Source of the DNA: Comamonas endophytica
Lineage (GTDB): Bacteria; Pseudomonadota; Gammaproteobacteria; Burkholderiales; Burkholderiaceae_C
Direction of reading: 5' to 3'
Length of the DNA stretch: 64,000 nt
Assembly (NCBI RefSeq): GCF_023634805.2
Contig: NZ_CP106882.1
Location: 124,001-188,000, forward strand
Under the pieces are notes generated by a model, which was not told where the DNA came from, searched no databases, and was given only the letters and a program-made list of their open reading frames with translations. Both the position numbers and the translations under genes were made by a program. How positions within the stretch are numbered: the first letter of the stretch is position 1; each line of letters opens with the position of its first letter. Positions 61,176 to 64,000 of this stretch are shown piece by piece.

Positions 61176-62123
61176 CTAGAGCTCCCACACCACGGACGGG
61201 GCCTGCGTCAGGCGCGCCAGCTCGGCATCGTCCTTCTCGGCATGCTGCTGGGTACACCACACGGCCAGATCGGCGCAGCGCTGCGCGTGTGCCGCATCGT
61301 TGCACAGCGGCGCGGGCCCCATGGCGCGCGCGCTGCGCTCGATGGTGTCGCTGGCCACGCGGCGCACGAAACTGCGCAGCGCCTGCACTTCCTCGACCCA
61401 GGGCTCGTGCGGCTGCGCATCCAGGCGCTGCGCGAGCTGATGGAACATGGAGCGCGCCGCGCGCAGCTGGGTGAACATCGTGCCCAGATGCGCCGCGGCA
61501 TGCGGCTGGTCCTCGTGCAGCCGCGTGCGCAGCAGCTGCGCGATCTCGCAGGCCGCGCCATACCAGCAGGCGGCAATGCCTGCGCCGCCATGCCAGAAGC
61601 CCGGGCGCTGCAGATATTCCGAGCGCTCGCCGAGCAGGCGCACGGGGGTGTGGTCGAAGCGCAATTGCGGCGTGTGCACATGGCGCATGCCCAGCGCCTG
61701 CCAGCCCTGGCGGTCGAGGGAAATGCCCGGCGCCCGCATGTCCAGCAGCACGAAGCAGGGGCCGCGCTCGGCGTCTTCGCAGGTCAGCAGCGCGTGGCTC
61801 ACGACATCGGCGCCCGAGCACCAGGACTTGCACCCCACCAGCACGTCGCCATCGCCGGCACGCTGCAGCGAAAGCGGCGCCCTGGGATTTTCCGCAGCCC
61901 ACACTCCCCAGCTGCGCGCATCCCGTGGCGCTTCGATGCCCAGATCCTCCAGGATCACCAGCGCATCCCAGTGCGCTTCGGCCAGCTTGCACGCGGCGAG
62001 GTCCTGCGCCGCCAGCGCTGCCAGCGCGCGCCAGCGCTCGAGGGTGGCGCCGCCGCCCGGGCGCGGCAGCCGCGGTGAACTCTGCAGGGCCAGGCGAAAC
62101 AGTTCGGCGCTGGCCCTGCTCAT
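61176..62123 (-). CDS. Acyl-CoA-dehydrogenase-like protein, short and degenerate
   Basis: The 315-residue protein from ATG 62123 overlaps the otsA stop by four bases. It aligns by layout to acyl-CoA dehydrogenases (GVWAAENPRAPLSL, DVLVGCKSWCSGADVVSHALL, then a helical C-domain). It is about 65 residues short, and the usual FAD-contact ITN and C-terminal Glu/GGxG segments are not recognisable. It may be a dehydrogenase-fold oxidase acting on a carrier-bound or glycan-linked acyl group. Its function in the ots-bracketed operon is unknown. Confidence 0.8.
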   Translation of the reverse strand: MSRASAELFRLALQSSPRLPRPGGGATLERWRALAALAAQDLAACKLAEAHWDALVILEDLGIEAPRDARSWGVWAAENPRAPLSLQRAGDGDVLVGCKSWCSGADVVSHALLTCEDAERGPCFVLLDMRAPGISLDRQGWQALGMRHVHTPQLRFDHTPVRLLGERSEYLQRPGFWHGGAGIAACWYGAACEIAQLLRTRLHEDQPHAAAHLGTMFTQLRAARSMFHQLAQRLDAQPHEPWVEEVQALRSFVRRVASDTIERSARAMGPAPLCNDAAHAQRCADLAVWCTQQHAEKDDAELARLTQAPSVVWEL

Positions 62124-63535
62124 GAGCCGGTTTTCTCCAGCGCCTGTCCCTGGCGCGAGAACAGGTCGGAGAGATAGCGCTGATGCCACCACTGGATGTC
62201 ATGGCTGCGCAGCCTCTTGAGCATGGCGCGGTGGCGCTGCACGCGTTCCAGCCGCGGCATCTGCAGCGCGCGCTCGATGGCCTGCGCCACGCTGTCCAGG
62301 TCGAAGGGGTTGACCAGCAGCGCCTCGCTCAGCTCATGCGCCGCGCCGGCGAACTCCGACAGGATCAGCACGCCCGGATCGTCCGGGTCCTGCGCCGCCA
62401 GGTATTCCTTGGCCACGAGGTTCATGCCGTCCTTCAGCGGGGTGACCAGCGCGGCGCGCGCCAGCCGGTAGAAGCCCGTCAGCAGCCCATGCTCATACAC
62501 GGCATTGACATAGCGGATCGGCGCATAGGTGGGCGTGCCGTGGCTGCCATTGATGCGCGAGGCCAGCGACTCGAGCTCGGTGCACAGCTGCTGGTAGCTC
62601 GACAGCTCGCTGCGCGACTTGCTGGCGATCTGCAGCAGCACCGGCGGCTCCTCGGAGGGGCTCTGCCTGGCCTGCGCGATATAGCGTTCGAACGCCAGGA
62701 ACTTGCGCTTCAGGCCCTTGCTGTAATCCAGCCGGTCCACTCCGATGACCAGCGGGCTGTCGCCCAGCGAGGCCTTGAGCTGCTGCACGGCGGACTCCGC
62801 CCGGGCCTGCGGCGCAACGCCTTCGATGCGCGCCGTGTCGATGGAGATCGGGTAGACGCCAAAGCGCGTGGTGCGGCCGTGGTGGCGCACGTTGAACATC
62901 TCGCTGCCCGCATGGAAGATCAGCATGTCCGGATGCTTACGTTTGAGCGCCTGGAAATAATCGGCCAGGTTCTTCAGGTCGCCACCGGTCTGCAGGCCCA
63001 CCACGTCATAGCTCAACAGCCCGCCAAACAGTTCCGCATGCTGCGGCACCATGCGCAGCAGGTCCATTGGCGGCACGGGAATGTGATGGAAATATCCCAC
63101 CGTGCCAAGGTGGCCGCGATCGCGCAGTGCCTTCGCCGTCAGCAGCAGGTGGTAGTCGTGCACCCAGACGACGTCATCCTCGTGCGCATGCGCCAGCACC
63201 TCGGCAGCGAATTTTTCATTGACCTGCCGGTAGGTGCGGAAGGCCTCCTCATCCGGATGCAGGTGGTCGGGCCGCAGATGGCATATCGGCCAGAGAACTT
63301 CGTTGGAATATGCGAGATAATAATCCCGATATTCCTTTTCGGTCAGGGAGAAAACCTCGAATTCAATATTCCCCACAGTGCCGGATTTTCTTTTGCAGGA
63401 ATCGCTGACGTCCCCGCTCCATCCGATCCACAGGCCTTGCACCGACGAAAACGTGTCTTGCACCGCGGCTGCCAGCCCGCCCGCCTGGGGTTTTTCATCA
63501 TGGCACACTCGGTTCGAGACAATAATCAGTTTCAT
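62120..63535 (-). CDS. otsA: Alpha,alpha-trehalose-phosphate synthase
   Basis: A 471-residue GT20 enzyme opening MKLIIVSNRVCHDEKPQAGG. It has WVHDYHLLLTAKALRDRG, QTGGDLKNLADYFQ and IGVDRLDYSKGLKRKFLAF (the conserved YSKG segment). A C-terminal LVAKEYLAAQDPDDPGVLILSEFAGAA segment follows. It joins UDP-glucose and glucose 6-phosphate to trehalose 6-phosphate. It is the first gene of a six-gene leftward operon; trehalose 6-phosphate may be either an osmoprotectant precursor or a sugar used by the following enzymes. Confidence 0.95.
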   Translation of the reverse strand: MKLIIVSNRVCHDEKPQAGGLAAAVQDTFSSVQGLWIGWSGDVSDSCKRKSGTVGNIEFEVFSLTEKEYRDYYLAYSNEVLWPICHLRPDHLHPDEEAFRTYRQVNEKFAAEVLAHAHEDDVVWVHDYHLLLTAKALRDRGHLGTVGYFHHIPVPPMDLLRMVPQHAELFGGLLSYDVVGLQTGGDLKNLADYFQALKRKHPDMLIFHAGSEMFNVRHHGRTTRFGVYPISIDTARIEGVAPQARAESAVQQLKASLGDSPLVIGVDRLDYSKGLKRKFLAFERYIAQARQSPSEEPPVLLQIASKSRSELSSYQQLCTELESLASRINGSHGTPTYAPIRYVNAVYEHGLLTGFYRLARAALVTPLKDGMNLVAKEYLAAQDPDDPGVLILSEFAGAAHELSEALLVNPFDLDSVAQAIERALQMPRLERVQRHRAMLKRLRSHDIQWWHQRYLSDLFSRQGQALEKTGS

Positions 63536-63792
63536 TTTTTATTTCGAGGATGACGGTTGATATTTGCAGGGGTTCCCCATTATTGACGTGGATGGAAATC
63601 CAGATGTAGGAGAGCTCGCCCTGTACCTGTGGGAGATGAAAAAAGCCTATAAAACCTGACGGAAAACTGAATCGAAGCCCCGCCTGCGGATATCGCTGCT
63701 TCTGGGCGAACCCGTCAAATGTCCTGGCGCCAGGGTGCTTGACGCGCCGCCCGAAGGGCTCCACATTGGCAGCTGTCTGCAGGAAACCACCC

Positions 63793-64000
63793 ATGAGCTC
63801 CTCTCCCTCGATCGTGATCACCGGCGGCTTCGGCGCGCTCGGCAGCGCCATCGGCATGGCGGCGGCCGACGCCGGCGCGCGCGTCTGCCTCATCGGCCAC
63901 GGCAACGCGCCGGATACGCCCCTGCCCAGCATCGGCAACATCGACCTCACCGATCCCGACGCTGCGCAGGCCGCGCTGCAGCAGGCCTCGGGCCTGCTGG
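63793..64000 (+). CDS. Short-chain dehydrogenase/reductase (partial, C-terminus off window)
   Basis: The open frame from ATG 63793 reads SSSPSIVITGGFGALGSAIGMAA to the window edge. It shows the SDR cofactor motif TGGFGALG and an early GNIDLTDPD segment in place of the usual NNAG region. It is divergent from otsA with about 257 bases between them. The substrate cannot be judged from 69 residues. Confidence 0.8.
   Translation, partial: MSSSPSIVITGGFGALGSAIGMAAADAGARVCLIGHGNAPDTPLPSIGNIDLTDPDAAQAALQQASGLL

Noticed and set aside
1..64000. CRISPR arrays, tRNA/rRNA genes, insertion sequences or prophage
   Set aside because: No regular repeat-spacer pattern, cloverleaf, rRNA-like sequence or transposase/integrase frame was seen on either strand.

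Overview
This is a chromosomal window from a high-GC betaproteobacterium, most likely a member of the Comamonadaceae (Comamonas, Delftia or Acidovorax type). The evidence is the strongly GC-biased third codon positions, five Bug-type periplasmic receptors plus a TctC-like one, the style of the efflux and beta-oxidation genes, and a recurrent intergenic palindrome built on CCTTCGACAGGCTCAGG. I see no rRNA, tRNA, CRISPR array, transposase or prophage. One gene runs off each end.

Layout. 1-8.7 kb is a cobalamin region. A leftward B12-type ABC binding protein and a rightward cobW-cobN-chlI/D operon each lie behind their own cobalamin riboswitch. The small and medium chelatase subunits appear to come from one gene through a -1 ribosomal frameshift. 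8.7-20 kb holds several Bug/TctC receptors, a TctE/TctD-like two-component pair, an MBL-fold lipoprotein, an isochorismatase-like hydrolase and membrane-bound PQQ glucose dehydrogenase. 20-27.4 kb holds a LysR regulator, a zinc-type oxidoreductase, a nitronate monooxygenase, small membrane proteins, a DUF4105 protein and a chemoreceptor.

27.8-41 kb is a leftward catabolic block: FadB/PimF-like fusion, thiolase, two acyl-CoA dehydrogenases, enoyl-CoA hydratase, class III CoA-transferase, Bug receptor, EtfB, EtfA and a second Bug receptor, with a divergent LysR gene. It looks like a pimelate-type dicarboxylate beta-oxidation system in which a CoA-transferase replaces the CoA ligase, and in which uptake receptors and the electron acceptor EtfAB are co-located. 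41-55.6 kb is an efflux island: a Bcr/CflA-like transporter, a MarR-OMF-EmrA-EmrB operon, a PRC-barrel protein, and an RND adaptor-pump-OMF operon next to a divergent LysR and a degenerate alpha/beta hydrolase.

56.7-64 kb holds a transglutaminase, a bacterioferritin-like protein, and a tightly overlapping six-gene operon. In that operon the trehalose genes otsA and otsB bracket an acyl-CoA-dehydrogenase-like protein, a PIG-L deacetylase, a NodS-like methyltransferase and a family 2 glycosyltransferase. The window ends inside an SDR oxidoreductase gene.

The two observations I rate highest are the frameshift cassette at 8018-8069 (slippery A7, 6-nt spacer, strong stem-loop) and the ots-bracketed four-gene cassette, whose product is unknown to me.
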